Below, piece after piece: positions 40,589 to 51,124 of a DNA stretch of 64,000 bases (the stretch's first letter is position 1; each line of letters opens with the position of its first letter). The notes below the pieces were generated by a model that was given only the letters and a program-made list of their open reading frames with translations, was not told the DNA's origin and ran no database searches. Where the stretch lies: contig NZ_BMOE01000001.1 in assembly GCF_014646915.1 (NCBI RefSeq), forward strand, positions 214,568 to 278,567, written 5' to 3'. A program made the translations under genes and the position numbers. This stretch comes from Deinococcus aquiradiocola. GTDB lineage: Bacteria > Deinococcota > Deinococci > Deinococcales > Deinococcaceae.

Positions 40589-41264
40589 CACCCTGCCGCC
40601 CGAAGGGCCGAGCAGAGCGGGTGGGCACCTGCCGCCTGAAGGGCCGAGCGGAGCGGGTGGGCCGGTGGTGGGGGTGCTGGCGCTGCAGGGCGCGTTCCGG
40701 GAGCACCGGCGCGTGCTGGAGTCGCTGGGCGTGACGGTGCGGGAGGTGCGCCTCCCGGCGGATTTGCCGGGCCTGTCGGGTCTGGTCATTCCGGGCGGCG
40801 AGTCCACGACGATGGGCAAGCTGATGCTGGATTACGGGCTGCGTGAGCCGATCCGGGCGTTTCACGCGGCGGGCGGCGCGGTGTTCGGGACGTGCGCGGG
40901 CGCCATCCTGATGAGCGGCGCGGTGCGTGGCGCGCCGCCGCAGTTCGGGACGCAGCCGAGCCTGGACCTGATGGACATCGTGGTGCAGCGCAACGCGTTC
41001 GGACGTCAGGTGGACAGCTTCCAGGGGCCGCTCGTGGTGGGCGGGCTGGACGCGCCGTTCCCGGCGATGTTCATCCGTGCGCCCGTGATCGAGTCGGTGG
41101 GGGAGGGCGTGCAGGTCCTGGCGCGTCAGGGGGAGCAGGTGGTCCTGGCGCGTGAGGGACGGCTGCTCGCGTCGAGCTTCCACCCGGAACTCACGCGGGA
41201 CGCCCGCATTCACCAGCTGTTCCTGACGATGCTGCCGGTGACGGCCCCGACCCTGGCGGGCTGA
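40578..41264 (+). CDS. pdxT: Pyridoxal 5'-phosphate synthase glutaminase subunit PdxT
   Basis: PdxT hydrolyses glutamine and channels ammonia to PdxS. The core begins at [14 protein letters not shown] (GTG 40665), with the [11 protein letters not shown] motif, the nucleophile in [11 protein letters not shown] and the His-Glu pair in SFHPELT. From GTG 40578, which overlaps the pdxS stop, the protein has 228 residues and carries a 29-residue extension made of two 12-residue repeats ([12 protein letters not shown] and [12 protein letters not shown]). Whether this extension is translated or the true start is at 40665 is unclear; the overlap favours coupling from 40578. Confidence 0.93.
   Translation: MAGNTLPPEGPSRAGGHLPPEGPSGAGGPVVGVLALQGAFREHRRVLESLGVTVREVRLPADLPGLSGLVIPGGESTTMGKLMLDYGLREPIRAFHAAGGAVFGTCAGAILMSGAVRGAPPQFGTQPSLDLMDIVVQRNAFGRQVDSFQGPLVVGGLDAPFPAMFIRAPVIESVGEGVQVLARQGEQVVLAREGRLLASSFHPELTRDARIHQLFLTMLPVTAPTLAG
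40593..40664 (+). repeat. 36-base tandem duplication at the pdxS-pdxT junction
   Basis: Two adjacent 36-base units (40593-40628 and 40629-40664) differ at four positions. They separate the pdxS stop from the conserved start of PdxT and are in frame with pdxT, encoding Pro/Gly-rich repeats. Confidence 0.8.
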
Positions 41265-41280
41265 GATCCTGACGGTCTGA

Positions 41281-41405
41281 TACGGTTTTGAGCTGAACTT
41301 GTAGAGTTCAGCCGAGCGAAGCGAGCACCAAAAAGTACGGTTTGGAGAAGATGGAAGGGATGTCGGTGCTGTTTCCGGCAGCCCTGGAATCGGATCAAAA
41401 CCGTA
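41281..41405 (+). repeat. MITE-like element copy C (125 bases)
   Basis: The best-preserved ends in the window: TACGGTTTTGAGCTGAAC at the left and GGATCAAAACCGTA at the right, a nine-base perfect inverted repeat flanked by TA. The hairpin reads CTGAACTTGTAGAGTTCAG. It lies 16 bases after the pdxT stop. The central segment GGTTTGGAGAAGATGGAAG matches copies A, D and, in reverse, E and F. Confidence 0.8.
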
Positions 41406-41591
41406 TGAGGGCTCACCGGTCCCCTCCTGCCGCCGCGTGCGGTGGACAGTTCAGTCGTCTGTGGCGTGCGCGTCCGGTCTTTTTGGCCGGGTGCGCACGT
41501 CGTCCGTGGGGCCTGTGGGGGTCCGCGCGGTGGTGTTCCTGCTGTCTGTCCGGCGACAGAGGGGCGCGGCGCGGCATGCTACGCTCCGCAC

Positions 41592-41666
41592 GTGACCGCC
41601 GCGTCCACCCTCGCCGCCCGCCCTGCCCACCGCTCCTCCGTTCACCTGCCGGGGACGGCGTGCTGA
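41592..41666 (+). CDS. Candidate 24-aa upstream ORF overlapping hydrolase start
   Basis: TACGCT (41580-41585) lies six bases before GTG 41592. The ORF (MTAASTLAARPAHRSSVHLPGTAC) ends at TGA 41664-41666, overlapping the GTG start of the hydrolase at 41660. The same pattern of leaderless ORF and overlapping stop is seen at several other genes in this window. Confidence 0.3.
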   Translation: MTAASTLAARPAHRSSVHLPGTAC

Positions 41667-42436
41667 CGCGGGAGCGTCCGCCGGAGGTGTACGTGTCCGG
41701 GTCGCGCCGACTGTACTTCCGGCGCAGTGGCCGCCCGCCGGGCGAGGCGGCGCCGCTGGTGCTCATTCACGGGCTGAGCGGGTCGCGCCGCTGGTGGCGG
41801 GCGAACCTGCCGGTGCTGGAGCGCGAACGGACCGTGTACGTGGTGGAACTGGTGGGGTTCGGGTCGCTGCGGCGGCGCCAGCGGGCGCTCGGCGTGCGCG
41901 ACGCGGCCGCCCTGGTCGCCGAGTGGATCGCTGCGGCAGACCTGCGGGACGTGACGCTGCTGGGGCACAGCATGGGCGGGCAGATCGCGCTGCGCGCCGC
42001 GGCGCTGCAGGGCGAGCGGGTGACGCGGCTGGTGCTGGCGGCCGCGAGCGGCCTGCTGCACCGCGAGTGGTGGCGCGTCGCGGCGCAGTTGCCGCGCGCC
42101 CTGCGGTACGGGCGGCTGGGGTTCGTGCCGACCATCCTGGCGGACGGCGCGCGGGCGGGCCTGCCGAACCTCGTGCGGTCGAGCCGAGACCTGCTGAGCG
42201 ACGACGTGACGGACCTGCTGCCGGACGTGCGGCAGCCGACGCTGGTCATCTGGGGCGGGCGGGACGTGCTGCTCCCCCCGGCGCTCGGCGAGGCGCTCGC
42301 GTCGGCCCTGCCGGACGCGCGGTACGTGCTGCTGCCGCGCGCCGGGCACGTCCTGATGGTGGACGAGGCGCCGGGCTTCAACCGCGAGGTCCTCGCCTTC
42401 CTGAACGACCCGCGTGCCGGACGGAGCGCCCCTTGA
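41660..42436 (+). CDS. Alpha/beta hydrolase (first of a tandem pair)
   Basis: A 258-residue alpha/beta hydrolase. The oxyanion region LVLIHGLSGSRRWWRANLP, nucleophile elbow LLGHSMGGQIALRAA, late acid TLVIWGGRDVLLPP and catalytic His in LPRAGHVLMVDEAPGF are all visible. Substrate unknown; small-molecule esters are typical. GTG 41660 is chosen because it starts just before the domain; an in-frame ATG at 41576 overlaps the likely -10. The stop overlaps the TTG start of a second hydrolase of the same fold (TTGA). Confidence 0.85.
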   Translation: MLTRERPPEVYVSGSRRLYFRRSGRPPGEAAPLVLIHGLSGSRRWWRANLPVLERERTVYVVELVGFGSLRRRQRALGVRDAAALVAEWIAAADLRDVTLLGHSMGGQIALRAAALQGERVTRLVLAAASGLLHREWWRVAAQLPRALRYGRLGFVPTILADGARAGLPNLVRSSRDLLSDDVTDLLPDVRQPTLVIWGGRDVLLPPALGEALASALPDARYVLLPRAGHVLMVDEAPGFNREVLAFLNDPRAGRSAP

Positions 42437-43221
42437 CCCCATCTGCTGCGCCGTACTCGCATTTCGTCCGGGTGAACGGCCTGATCCGGCACGCGCGCGT
42501 GTACCCCGGACCGCCGGACGCCGCGCCGCTCGTGATCGTGCCGGGTCTGGGCTGCGCGTCGTGGATGTACCGCCGCCTCGCGCGCATCCTGCGGCGCGAA
42601 CATACCGTCTGGGTGTACGACCACCCCGGCATGGGTTTCAGTCAGGCGCACCCGCGCGGCCCGTACCGCATCGAGCAGCTCACCGACCACCTCGCCGACT
42701 GGCTCACGGCGCGCGGCCTGCACGGCGTGCCGCTGCTGGGGCACTCGCTGGGCGGCGAGGTCATCATCGACGTGGCGGCCCGCTACCCGCACCTTCCCGA
42801 GAGCCTCACCCTGTGCGCCCCGACCGGCATTCCCGAGAACCCGAGCGTCACGGCGCAGATCGTGCGCTTCCTGCTGAACCTGCCGCGCGAACGCCTCAGG
42901 CTGTACCCCTTCGCGCTGAGCGCGTACCTGCGCGTCTCGCCGCTCAGGACGTACCGGCTCGCGCAGGACCAGACGCGGCACGAGACGGGGCCGCTCATCG
43001 CGCAGGTGCACTGTCCGGCCCTGGTGGTGGACGGCTCGGCCGACCCCGTGATCCGCTCGTGGACGCTCGACGTGCTGTGCGGCCGCCTCCCGTACGCGCG
43101 CGCCTGCACCGTGCAGGGCGGCACGCACGCCCTGATCGACAGTCACCCGCGCGACGTGGCCCGCGAGACGGTCCAGTTCCTGCGTGACGTGAAGGCCGGC
43201 ACCTTCCGCCCCGAACCCTGA
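42433..43221 (+). CDS. Alpha/beta hydrolase (second of a tandem pair)
   Basis: A 262-residue alpha/beta hydrolase starting at TTG 42433, whose bases overlap the preceding stop. Motifs: PLVIVPGLGCASWMYRRLAR, the strand VWVYDHPGMGFSQ, nucleophile elbow LLGHSLGGEVIIDVAA, acid ALVVDGSADPVIRS and the His in VQGGTHALIDSHP. The two hydrolases share organisation but are diverged, so the pair looks like an old duplication or a functional couple. Substrate unknown. Confidence 0.87.
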   Translation: MTPSAAPYSHFVRVNGLIRHARVYPGPPDAAPLVIVPGLGCASWMYRRLARILRREHTVWVYDHPGMGFSQAHPRGPYRIEQLTDHLADWLTARGLHGVPLLGHSLGGEVIIDVAARYPHLPESLTLCAPTGIPENPSVTAQIVRFLLNLPRERLRLYPFALSAYLRVSPLRTYRLAQDQTRHETGPLIAQVHCPALVVDGSADPVIRSWTLDVLCGRLPYARACTVQGGTHALIDSHPRDVARETVQFLRDVKAGTFRPEP

Positions 43222-43305
43222 CGCCACCCCACCGCACGTGAAGGGTGCGGGATGCCCGGAGCGCCACTCACGGCAGGGGCGTCCCGCTGCGCTACCCTGC
43301 CCTGC

Positions 43306-45114
43306 ATGACCCTCCAGGACCCGCCCGCCCGCGCCGACCTTCCCGCCGCCGTCCGCTGGGACATCGAGGCGATCTACGCCACGCCGGACGCCTGGGAGGA
43401 CGACGCCCGCACCTTCCCGGAGGCGCTCGGCACGCTCCGCGCCTTCGCGGGCCGCCTCGGCACGGACGCCGTCACGCTCGCCGCGTACCTGCGCGAGGAC
43501 GAACAGGTCCGGCAGCGCCTCGGGCGACTCACGGCGTACGCGGGCATGCAGGCCAGCGTGGACGGGCAGGACACCCAGGCCGCCGACCGCCGTGACCGGG
43601 CGGGCGTCCTCGCGTCCAGCCACGCGCAGGCGACGGCCTTCGCGTCCCCCGAACTGCTTGCCATGGACGAAGGCACCCTGCGCGGCTGGCTGCAGCGCGA
43701 CGACCTGCGCGACTACGCCGTGCTGGTGGAACGCGTCCTGCGGACCCGGCCGCACGTCCGCAGCGCCGAGGTGGAGGAACTGCTCGGCGCGCTCGGCTCG
43801 CCGTTCGGGAGCGCGCGCGGCATCCACCCCACCCTCGCCAACATGGACCTCGACTTCGGCAGCGTGAACGGCGTCAAGGTCGGGCACGGCAACATCGACG
43901 CGCTCACGGCCTCCGCCGACCGGGACGTGCGCCGCTCCGCCTGGGAAGGGTACGCGGACGCGCACCTCGCCGTGCGGCACGGCATGGCCGCCGCGCTCGC
44001 CACCGGCGTCCGCCAGAACGTCTTCACGGCCCGCGCCCGCCGCTACCCGGACGCCCTCACGGCCGCGCTGCACGCCACGTCCATCCCCAACCCCGTCTTC
44101 CACACCCTGATCGACACGTACCGCGCACACCTCCCCATCTGGCACCGGTACTGGAACGTCCGCGCCCGCTGGCTCGGGCAGGACCACCTGCGCGAGTACG
44201 ACGTCAAAGCCCCCCTGAGCGCCAACCCGCCCACCGTGACGTACGCGCAGGCCGTCGACTGGATCACGCAGGGCATGGCGCCCCTCGGGGAAGAGTACGT
44301 GAGCGCCATGCGGCGCGGCCTGACCAGCGAACGCTGGGTGGACTACGGCCTGAACCGCCACAAGCGCCAGGGCGCGTACAGCAACGGCGTGTACCCCATC
44401 AAGCCGTACATCTTCATGAGCTGGAACGACAGCCTGCCCAGCATGAGCACCCTCGCGCACGAGATCGGGCACAGCATGCACAGCTTCCTCAGCTGGCAGC
44501 ACCAGCCGTACGCGCACGCCCGCTACACCCTCTTCGCGGCGGAAGTCGCCAGCAACTTCAACCAGGCGATGGTCCGCGCGCACCTGCTCGACACGCAGCA
44601 GGACCCGGACGTCCAGGTGGCGATCATCGAGGAAGCCATGGGGAACTTCCACCGGTACTTCTTCATCATGCCGACCCTCGCGCGCTTCGAGGCCGAAATC
44701 CACGCGCGCGTCGAGACGGGACGCGGCCTGTCCGCCCCGGACCTGAACGCCCTGATGGCCGACCTGCTGCAGGACGGGTACGGGACCGGCGTGCAGATGG
44801 ACCGCGAACGCAGCGGCATCCTGTGGGGGCAGTTCTCCACGCACCTGTACAGCAACTTCTACGCGTACCAGTACGCGACCGGCATCGCCGCCGCGCACGA
44901 ACTCCTCGCGGGCTTCGCCGCGCACGGGGACGCCGCGCGCCGCTACCTGACCTTCCTGGGCGAGGGTGGCCGTCTCGAACCGCTCGACGCGCTCAGGAAT
45001 GCGGGCGTGGACATGGAACGCCCCGACGCCGTCGAACGGACCTTCGCGGTGCTGTCCGGCTACGTGGACCGCCTGGAAGCGCTCCTGCAGGCCAGGGACG
45101 CCGCCCGCCCCTGA
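43306..45114 (+). CDS. M3 family oligoendopeptidase (PepF-like)
   Basis: A 602-residue zinc oligopeptidase that degrades short peptides in the cytoplasm. The zinc motif is HEIGHSMHS (about residue 385), with the downstream Glu ligand in [11 protein letters not shown]. The preceding [19 protein letters not shown] and late [19 protein letters not shown] are typical of PepF. ATG 43306 is fixed by TACCCT (43293-43298) seven bases upstream, consistent with a leaderless mRNA. Length matches the family. A large repeat element follows its stop. Confidence 0.93.
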   Translation: MTLQDPPARADLPAAVRWDIEAIYATPDAWEDDARTFPEALGTLRAFAGRLGTDAVTLAAYLREDEQVRQRLGRLTAYAGMQASVDGQDTQAADRRDRAGVLASSHAQATAFASPELLAMDEGTLRGWLQRDDLRDYAVLVERVLRTRPHVRSAEVEELLGALGSPFGSARGIHPTLANMDLDFGSVNGVKVGHGNIDALTASADRDVRRSAWEGYADAHLAVRHGMAAALATGVRQNVFTARARRYPDALTAALHATSIPNPVFHTLIDTYRAHLPIWHRYWNVRARWLGQDHLREYDVKAPLSANPPTVTYAQAVDWITQGMAPLGEEYVSAMRRGLTSERWVDYGLNRHKRQGAYSNGVYPIKPYIFMSWNDSLPSMSTLAHEIGHSMHSFLSWQHQPYAHARYTLFAAEVASNFNQAMVRAHLLDTQQDPDVQVAIIEEAMGNFHRYFFIMPTLARFEAEIHARVETGRGLSAPDLNALMADLLQDGYGTGVQMDRERSGILWGQFSTHLYSNFYAYQYATGIAAAHELLAGFAAHGDAARRYLTFLGEGGRLEPLDALRNAGVDMERPDAVERTFAVLSGYVDRLEALLQARDAARP

Positions 45115-45134
45115 AACGTCCTCACCGGCTGCCC

Positions 45135-45397
45135 TATGGTGTCGAGCTGAACTTCTGGAGGTCAGCCGAGCGGTAACGGCGCCAGAAAGTACGGTTTGGA
45201 GGAGACGGAAGCGGGCAGGCGTCCCCTCCTGCGGAGCTGCGCCAGTCATGGGCGCTGTTCTGCCCAAGAAGCGGGCAGGCGTCCTGCAGGGCGTGTCGTC
45301 GTGAACGGACGCGGCTGGCCACGTCACTCTTCCCGTTCTGCCCAAGAAGGGCTGCCGGTACACGTTCCGGCATCCCTGGAATCGGATCAACACCGTA
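45135..45397 (+). repeat. MITE-like element copy D (263 bases)
   Basis: The longest copy. Left end TATGGTGTCGAGCTGAAC, right end GGATCAACACCGTA: both ends carry the matching change GTGT/ACAC relative to copy C, so the inverted repeat is kept. It shares with copy A the block GCGGGCAGGCGTCC and GGGCGCTGTTCTGCCCAAG. It fills the gene-free stretch between the peptidase and the esterase, ending one base before the esterase stop codon. Confidence 0.75.
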
Positions 45398-46546
45398 TCA
45401 GGCGTCCGGCAGGCCCTCCAGCCACCAGCGCAGGAATCCCGGGAACCTCGCCGCCCACGCCCGCTCGTCGTGATGGTCGCCCGGCGCGATCACCAGCTGC
45501 ACCTCGCGCACCCGCCCCGCCATCACGTCCGCGAAATGCCGCGTGTGCGCCACCAGCGAGTCCGCCCACGCGAGCGTCGTCCCCTCGCGCGTGCCCATGT
45601 CCACGTACACGCGTGAAGTGGGGGAGGGGTGGTCCGCGCACCACTCCACCATGCCGCGCCCACCCTCGCCCGGCCCGAACAGGTCCCGTCCACCCCCGTC
45701 CCTCACCCACAGGCTCGGGCTGAACGCGCCGACCGTGCCCCACACGCCCGGTCGTGACAGCCCGCCGTACAGGGACGCGAGCCCGCCGAAACTGCTGCCC
45801 GCCAGCGCCGTGTGGGCCGCGTCCGGTACCGTCCGGTACGTGGCGTCCACGAAGGATTTCAGGGTGCCTGCCAGGAATGCCTGGTACGCGTCCGCGCTGC
45901 TCGTGAAGCCGTTCGCCTCCATCCCGAACGGCACGTAGTCCTCCGCGCGGTGCTCGCCGCGCACCGTGACGGCCACCAGCAGGCACGGCAGGCCCGCCAG
46001 GGCCAGCGCGTGCGCTGCCTCGTCGCACGCCCACTCCTCGCCCGCGAACGCCGTCCGGCGATCCAGTACGTTCTGCCCGTCGTGCAGGTACAGCACCGGG
46101 AACCGCGCCGTGCCGCCGGAGTAGCCGGGCGGGACCCACACCGTCACCGTGAGCGCGTCCCCCAGCTCCGGGCTGTGCAGGGCGTGCGTCCACGTGACGC
46201 CCGTCACGCTCGAGGGACGCGGCACGCTCGGCCCGTCCATCCACGACTGCACGTCCAGCACGTGCACCGCGTCGCCCGTCACCTCGTGCCGCCGGTCCGG
46301 GCGACGCTGCCCCCACGCGTCCCCCTCCTCGCTCTGCGCGGAGCCGCGCGTCACCTTGAAACTCAGGAGGGTGCCCGCCGGGTAAGCGCGCCGCAGCACG
46401 AAGCGGTCGTCCTCCAGCGCGAAGCGCAGGTCGGCCCGGCCCGCGTCCCACCCGTCCTGCGCCGTCACCAGCGCGAACGCCGCCCCGGGCGTGCCGTCCG
46501 GCAGCGACCCCAGTATGAAGGTCTGCACGAAGCCTTCGCCCGTCAC
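45398..46546 (-). CDS. Alpha/beta hydrolase (Esterase D/enterochelin-esterase-like) with N-terminal carbohydrate-binding-like domain
   Basis: A 382-residue protein. The first 100 residues resemble a starch- or glycogen-binding beta-sandwich (GTLLSFKVTRGSAQSEEGDA, followed by RRPDRRHEV). The C-terminal part is a putative esterase of the Fes/EstD type: FPVLYLHDGQNVLDRRTAF, nucleophile elbow LAGSSFGGLASLYGGL and late His in VIAPGDHHDERAW. No signal peptide is seen. The start is GTG 46546, 13 bases after the DinB-like gene on the same strand, so both are probably one operon. Substrate unknown. Confidence 0.82.
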   Translation of the reverse strand: MTGEGFVQTFILGSLPDGTPGAAFALVTAQDGWDAGRADLRFALEDDRFVLRRAYPAGTLLSFKVTRGSAQSEEGDAWGQRRPDRRHEVTGDAVHVLDVQSWMDGPSVPRPSSVTGVTWTHALHSPELGDALTVTVWVPPGYSGGTARFPVLYLHDGQNVLDRRTAFAGEEWACDEAAHALALAGLPCLLVAVTVRGEHRAEDYVPFGMEANGFTSSADAYQAFLAGTLKSFVDATYRTVPDAAHTALAGSSFGGLASLYGGLSRPGVWGTVGAFSPSLWVRDGGGRDLFGPGEGGRGMVEWCADHPSPTSRVYVDMGTREGTTLAWADSLVAHTRHFADVMAGRVREVQLVIAPGDHHDERAWAARFPGFLRWWLEGLPDA

Positions 46547-46559
46547 CGGCCGCTGCCTC

Positions 46560-47015
46560 TCACTGGCCCGTACCCGTCATGCGGCGGTGGTAATCCAGCT
46601 GCCCCAGGTGCCAGTTCAGGTGCCCGTACAGGTGCACCAGAAAGAACCCGACCGTCATGCCCGCCGGAAAGCCCGGCAGCTGCGTGCCGCTCACCTCGCC
46701 CAGCCGCGACTCCGGCAGGCGCTCCAGCGTGCCAGACACGGCCTCCCGCACCCCGGCCAGGAGCGCCAGCAGCTCCGCGCGCGGCACGTCCTGCCGCGCG
46801 AACTCCGCCGCACGGTCCCGCACGAACGGCACGCCGCCCAGCTCCAGCCCCACGAACTGAGACAGGTTCCCCACCAGATGCAGCACCAGCGTCCCGCCGG
46901 AATTCAGCACGCCGTCCGGCACCACCCACACCGACGCCTCCGACGGGTACGCCTCCAGCTGCGCCGTCAGTCTCTCCAGGTCACGCACGAACAGGTCACG
47001 CAGTTCAGCAAGCAT
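46560..47015 (-). CDS. DinB-like (DUF1572-type) four-helix-bundle protein
   Basis: A 151-residue protein with the DinB/YfiT fold pattern: FVRDLERLTAQLEAYP, the first His in LVLHLVGNLSQFVGLELGG and the closing HLYGHLNWHLGQLDYHRRM whose His residues would form the metal site with the first. Members of this superfamily include thiol-dependent transferases and damage-inducible proteins; in Deinococcus, bacillithiol-dependent S-transferase activity is one possibility. Minus-strand TAAGCT (47027-47022) lies six bases before ATG, consistent with a leaderless mRNA. Confidence 0.8.
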   Translation of the reverse strand: MLAELRDLFVRDLERLTAQLEAYPSEASVWVVPDGVLNSGGTLVLHLVGNLSQFVGLELGGVPFVRDRAAEFARQDVPRAELLALLAGVREAVSGTLERLPESRLGEVSGTQLPGFPAGMTVGFFLVHLYGHLNWHLGQLDYHRRMTGTGQ

Positions 47016-47080
47016 GCAGGCAGCTTACCCGGCCCGACAGGTGGGCGCGTCAGGCCGCAGCGGGCGCACCCGCGCCCCGT

Positions 47081-47542
47081 TCAGCGGGGTGGGAGCATCA
47101 GTTTGCCTTCCAGCGGCGTGCTGAGCACGATGCTGGTCTCGCAGGTGAAACCCATCGCGATGAGTTCGCCGAGCAGGCCTTCCAGGGCGTGCACGTCCGG
47201 CACGGCGACCTTCAGGATGCAGGAGTTGTTGCCGGTGACGCTGTGGCACTCCAGCACGCTGTCGTGCTTCTGTGCCCAGCGGACGAGTTCCGGGTCGCGC
47301 TTGCCGCTGTCCTGCACGCCGACGAAGGCCGTGATGCTGCGCCCGAGCGGTTTGGACGCCACGCGCGCACCGTACCCGAGGACGACGCCCGTCTCTTCCA
47401 GGCGGCGGACGCGTTCGGTGACGGCGGGCGCGGACAGGTCAACGCGGCGGCCCAGCTCGCGCATGCTCAGGCGGGCGTCCTCCTGAAGCTCTCTCAGAAT
47501 GCGGTAGTCGAGGGGGTCGAGGGAGCCGCCATGCAGTTTCAT
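47081..47542 (-). CDS. Lrp/AsnC family transcriptional regulator
   Basis: A 153-residue feast/famine regulator. The HTH lies at residues 10-50 (DYRILRELQEDARLSMRELG and LSAPAVTERVRRLEETGV) and the ligand-binding RAM domain follows (SITAFVGVQDSGK, CHSVTGNNSCILKVAV, GFTCETSIVLST). It is divergent from the lysine aminomutase gene and 240 bases away, so lysine or a related amino acid is a plausible ligand. Minus-strand TTTACG-N17-TAGACT ends seven bases before ATG 47542, a leaderless layout. A longer in-frame extension upstream is not family-like. Confidence 0.92.
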   Translation of the reverse strand: MKLHGGSLDPLDYRILRELQEDARLSMRELGRRVDLSAPAVTERVRRLEETGVVLGYGARVASKPLGRSITAFVGVQDSGKRDPELVRWAQKHDSVLECHSVTGNNSCILKVAVPDVHALEGLLGELIAMGFTCETSIVLSTPLEGKLMLPPR

Positions 47543-47782
47543 TGGGCCGAGTCTAGCAGGATACTTGGCAAGCGTAAAGTGCGGCGTGCCGTTTGGCAGG
47601 GTTTTGGCCGAGAAACAGCCGCTTTTGAACGTCAACGCCCATTCCAATGCAACCACGCCCACCATTAAGCTGAAGAGGCCAGAACGTCCATCCGCCCTCC
47701 CGAACTTCACGAGAGCACCCACCCGAACCCGCAACCACCGTTGCCGGGCACGGTCACTCCTGCGTCCCCCGAGGTCAACCGC

Positions 47783-49201
<1,419 letters not shown>

Positions 49202-49210
49202 GCGAGAGGC

Positions 49211-49325
49211 GACCCCTCCGTCCGCTGTGCGGCCAGCGCCCCTCCCTGTGGGCTCAACGAGTCAAGGGAAGCCAGAATCATCCGCCTCTCTCTGAGGAGA
49301 GGTGACCCGAAGGGACGGAGGGGTC
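49211..49325. repeat. Long inverted repeat between kamA and the aminotransferase
   Basis: GACCCCTCCGTCC (49211-49223) and GGACGGAGGGGTC (49313-49325) are a perfect 13-base inverted repeat 89 bases apart. Inside, CCTCTC (49285-49290) can pair with GAGAGG near 49297-49302. It looks like an inserted palindromic repeat element or a foldable mRNA spacer. No other copy was noticed in the window. Confidence 0.6.
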
Positions 49326-49363
49326 GTCCGCGACCCTGCCGTCCCACCCCCAGGAGAACACCC

Positions 49364-50728
49364 ATGACCACCCTTCCTAAACCCCGTCAGCCTGAACTGA
49401 AGACTTCTCTGCCCGGCCCCAAAACCGCCGTGATCATGGAGCGTGACTCACAGCACCTCTCGACCTCCTACATGCGGCCCTATCCGTTCGTGCCGGATCA
49501 CGGGGAGGGCGTGTGGCTCACGGACGTGGACGGGAACACGATGCTGGATTTCTTCGCAGGCATCGCGGTGAGTACGACGGGGCACGCGCATCCGCATGTG
49601 GTGCGGGCGGTGCAGGAGCAGATCACGAAATTTACGCACGTCTGCCTGACGGATTACCCGCAGGAGATCACCACGAGTCTCGCGGAGCGCATGGTCAAGC
49701 ACGTGGAGCGGCCGGGCGAGAAGTGGCGCGTGTTCTTCGGGAACAGCGGCGCGGAGGCGGTCGAGGCGGCCGTGAAGCTGGCCCGGAACCATACGGGGCG
49801 GTCGCACATCATCAGCACCATCGGGTCGTTTCACGGGCGCACGTACGGCGCGATCACGCTGACGGGCAGCAAGACGAAGTACAAGCGTGGTTTCGGGCCG
49901 CTGCTGCCGAACGTGTCGCACGTGCCGTACCCGAACCCGTTCCGTCCGCCGCTGGGCGCGACGGCCGAGACGTGCGGGCAGGCCGTGATCGACCACATCG
50001 AGGGCCTGTTCCAGACGATCATTCCGGCGGACGAGGTGGCGGCCATCATCATCGAACCGATGCAGGGCGAGGGCGGGTACATCGTGCCGCCCGCCGATTT
50101 CCTGCCGAAGCTGCGGGCGCTGTGCGACCGGTACGGCATCATGCTGATCTTCGACGAGGTGCAGGCGGGCATGGGCCGCAGCGGGAAGATGTACTCCTTC
50201 CAGCATTTCGACGGCGTGCAGCCGGACATCGTGACGGTGGCGAAGGGCATCGCGTCCGGCATGCCGATCAGTGCGATGCTGGCGAAGGAGAGCGTGATGA
50301 CGTGGCCGGTCGGGTCGCACGGCAGCACGTACGGCGGCAACCCGGTGGCGGCGGCGGCGGCGCACGCGACGCTGGACCTGCTGGAGGGCGCCGTGAAGCA
50401 CCCCGGCTGCGGTGACAGCCTGATGGAGAACGCCGCGCAGGTGGGCGAGTTCATCATGGCGGAACTGAGGGGCATGCAGGCGGAATTCCCGTTCCTGGGA
50501 GACGTGCGCGGCGCGGGCATGTTCATCGGGCTGGAGTTCGTGAAACCGGACGGCAGCCCGGACGGGAAGCTGCGTGACCGGGCGAGCATGGCGATGTTCG
50601 GGCGCGGCCTGCTGAACCTCGACTGCGGTGAGGCCGTGATCCGCATCTCTCCGCCCCTGATCCTGACGCGCGAGGAGGCCGCGACGGGCCTGGAGATCAT
50701 GCGGGACGCCCTGCGCGCCCTGAAGTGA
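49364..50728 (+). CDS. Class III PLP-dependent aminotransferase
   Basis: A 454-residue fold-type I aminotransferase of the acetylornithine/4-aminobutyrate/lysine group. Landmarks: NSGAEAVEAAVKLARNHTGR, IIEPMQGEGGYIVPP, LIFDEVQAGMGRSGKMYSF and the Schiff-base Lys in VTVAKGIASGMP. The ribosome site CAGGAGAACACCC is strong. It is 162 bases downstream of kamA on the same strand; with the Lrp gene this suggests lysine or beta-lysine catabolism, but the exact amine donor cannot be read from the sequence. A 4-aminobutyrate aminotransferase is the main alternative. Confidence 0.88.
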   Translation: MTTLPKPRQPELKTSLPGPKTAVIMERDSQHLSTSYMRPYPFVPDHGEGVWLTDVDGNTMLDFFAGIAVSTTGHAHPHVVRAVQEQITKFTHVCLTDYPQEITTSLAERMVKHVERPGEKWRVFFGNSGAEAVEAAVKLARNHTGRSHIISTIGSFHGRTYGAITLTGSKTKYKRGFGPLLPNVSHVPYPNPFRPPLGATAETCGQAVIDHIEGLFQTIIPADEVAAIIIEPMQGEGGYIVPPADFLPKLRALCDRYGIMLIFDEVQAGMGRSGKMYSFQHFDGVQPDIVTVAKGIASGMPISAMLAKESVMTWPVGSHGSTYGGNPVAAAAAHATLDLLEGAVKHPGCGDSLMENAAQVGEFIMAELRGMQAEFPFLGDVRGAGMFIGLEFVKPDGSPDGKLRDRASMAMFGRGLLNLDCGEAVIRISPPLILTREEAATGLEIMRDALRALK

Positions 50729-50891
50729 CACGGTGTCGAGGAGATGGAAGTGATGCCAGGAGCAGCGCCAGCATCTCTTCCTGGGCAGAACAGCGCTCAT
50801 GAGGACGCCTGCCCGCTTCTATCTCCTCAACACCATACCTGTTGGTGCCCTTGTCGCTCGGCTGAACTCTAAGAGTTCAGCTGTATACCGG
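50729..50891 (-). repeat. MITE-like element copy E (inverted orientation)
   Basis: Read on the minus strand: CAGCTGAACTCTTAGAGTTCAG hairpin (stem lengthened by paired changes), then GCCGAGCGACAAGGGCACCA as in copy A, GAAGCGGGCAGGCGTCC, and an end CTCGACACCGTG matching the right end of the family. It starts right at the aminotransferase stop (50726-50728). Confidence 0.65.
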
Positions 50892-50929
50892 ACGATACCC
50901 ACATTCCGGTGATCGTCCTGGGAAGGCGG

Positions 50930-51055
50930 TGATCATGGAGTTGATCGGAGTTCAGAGGCGCCTGAAACAGTACCGGCATCCGTTTGATCTTCTCCTGACG
51001 GTACACGTGGGTGCTTGGCTCGCTCGGACGGCCTTCAGAAGTGCAGCTCGAGGAG
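50930..51055 (-). repeat. MITE-like element copy F (degenerate, inverted)
   Basis: Minus-strand reading aligns with copy C along most of its length: GAGCTGCACTTCTGAAGGCC for the hairpin region, CCGAGCGAGCCAAGCACC, GGAGAAGATC, ATGCCGGTACTGTTTC and AACTCCGATCAACTCCAT. Together with copy E it occupies most of the 396-base stretch between genes at 50729-51124, which contains no gene I can support. Confidence 0.55.
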
Positions 51056-51068
51056 GGGTGACAATGGA

Positions 51069-51097
51069 AGGCCCGGCTGCGAGTTACAGCCGGGCCT
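51069..51097 (-). terminator. Terminator of the small membrane protein gene
   Basis: AGGCCCGGCTG (51069-51079) pairs with CAGCCGGGCCT (51087-51097) across a seven-base loop; on the minus strand TCCATTGT follows. Confidence 0.7.
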
Positions 51098-51124
51098 CCG
51101 TCGCTTATGGTATGGCGGGCGGGG

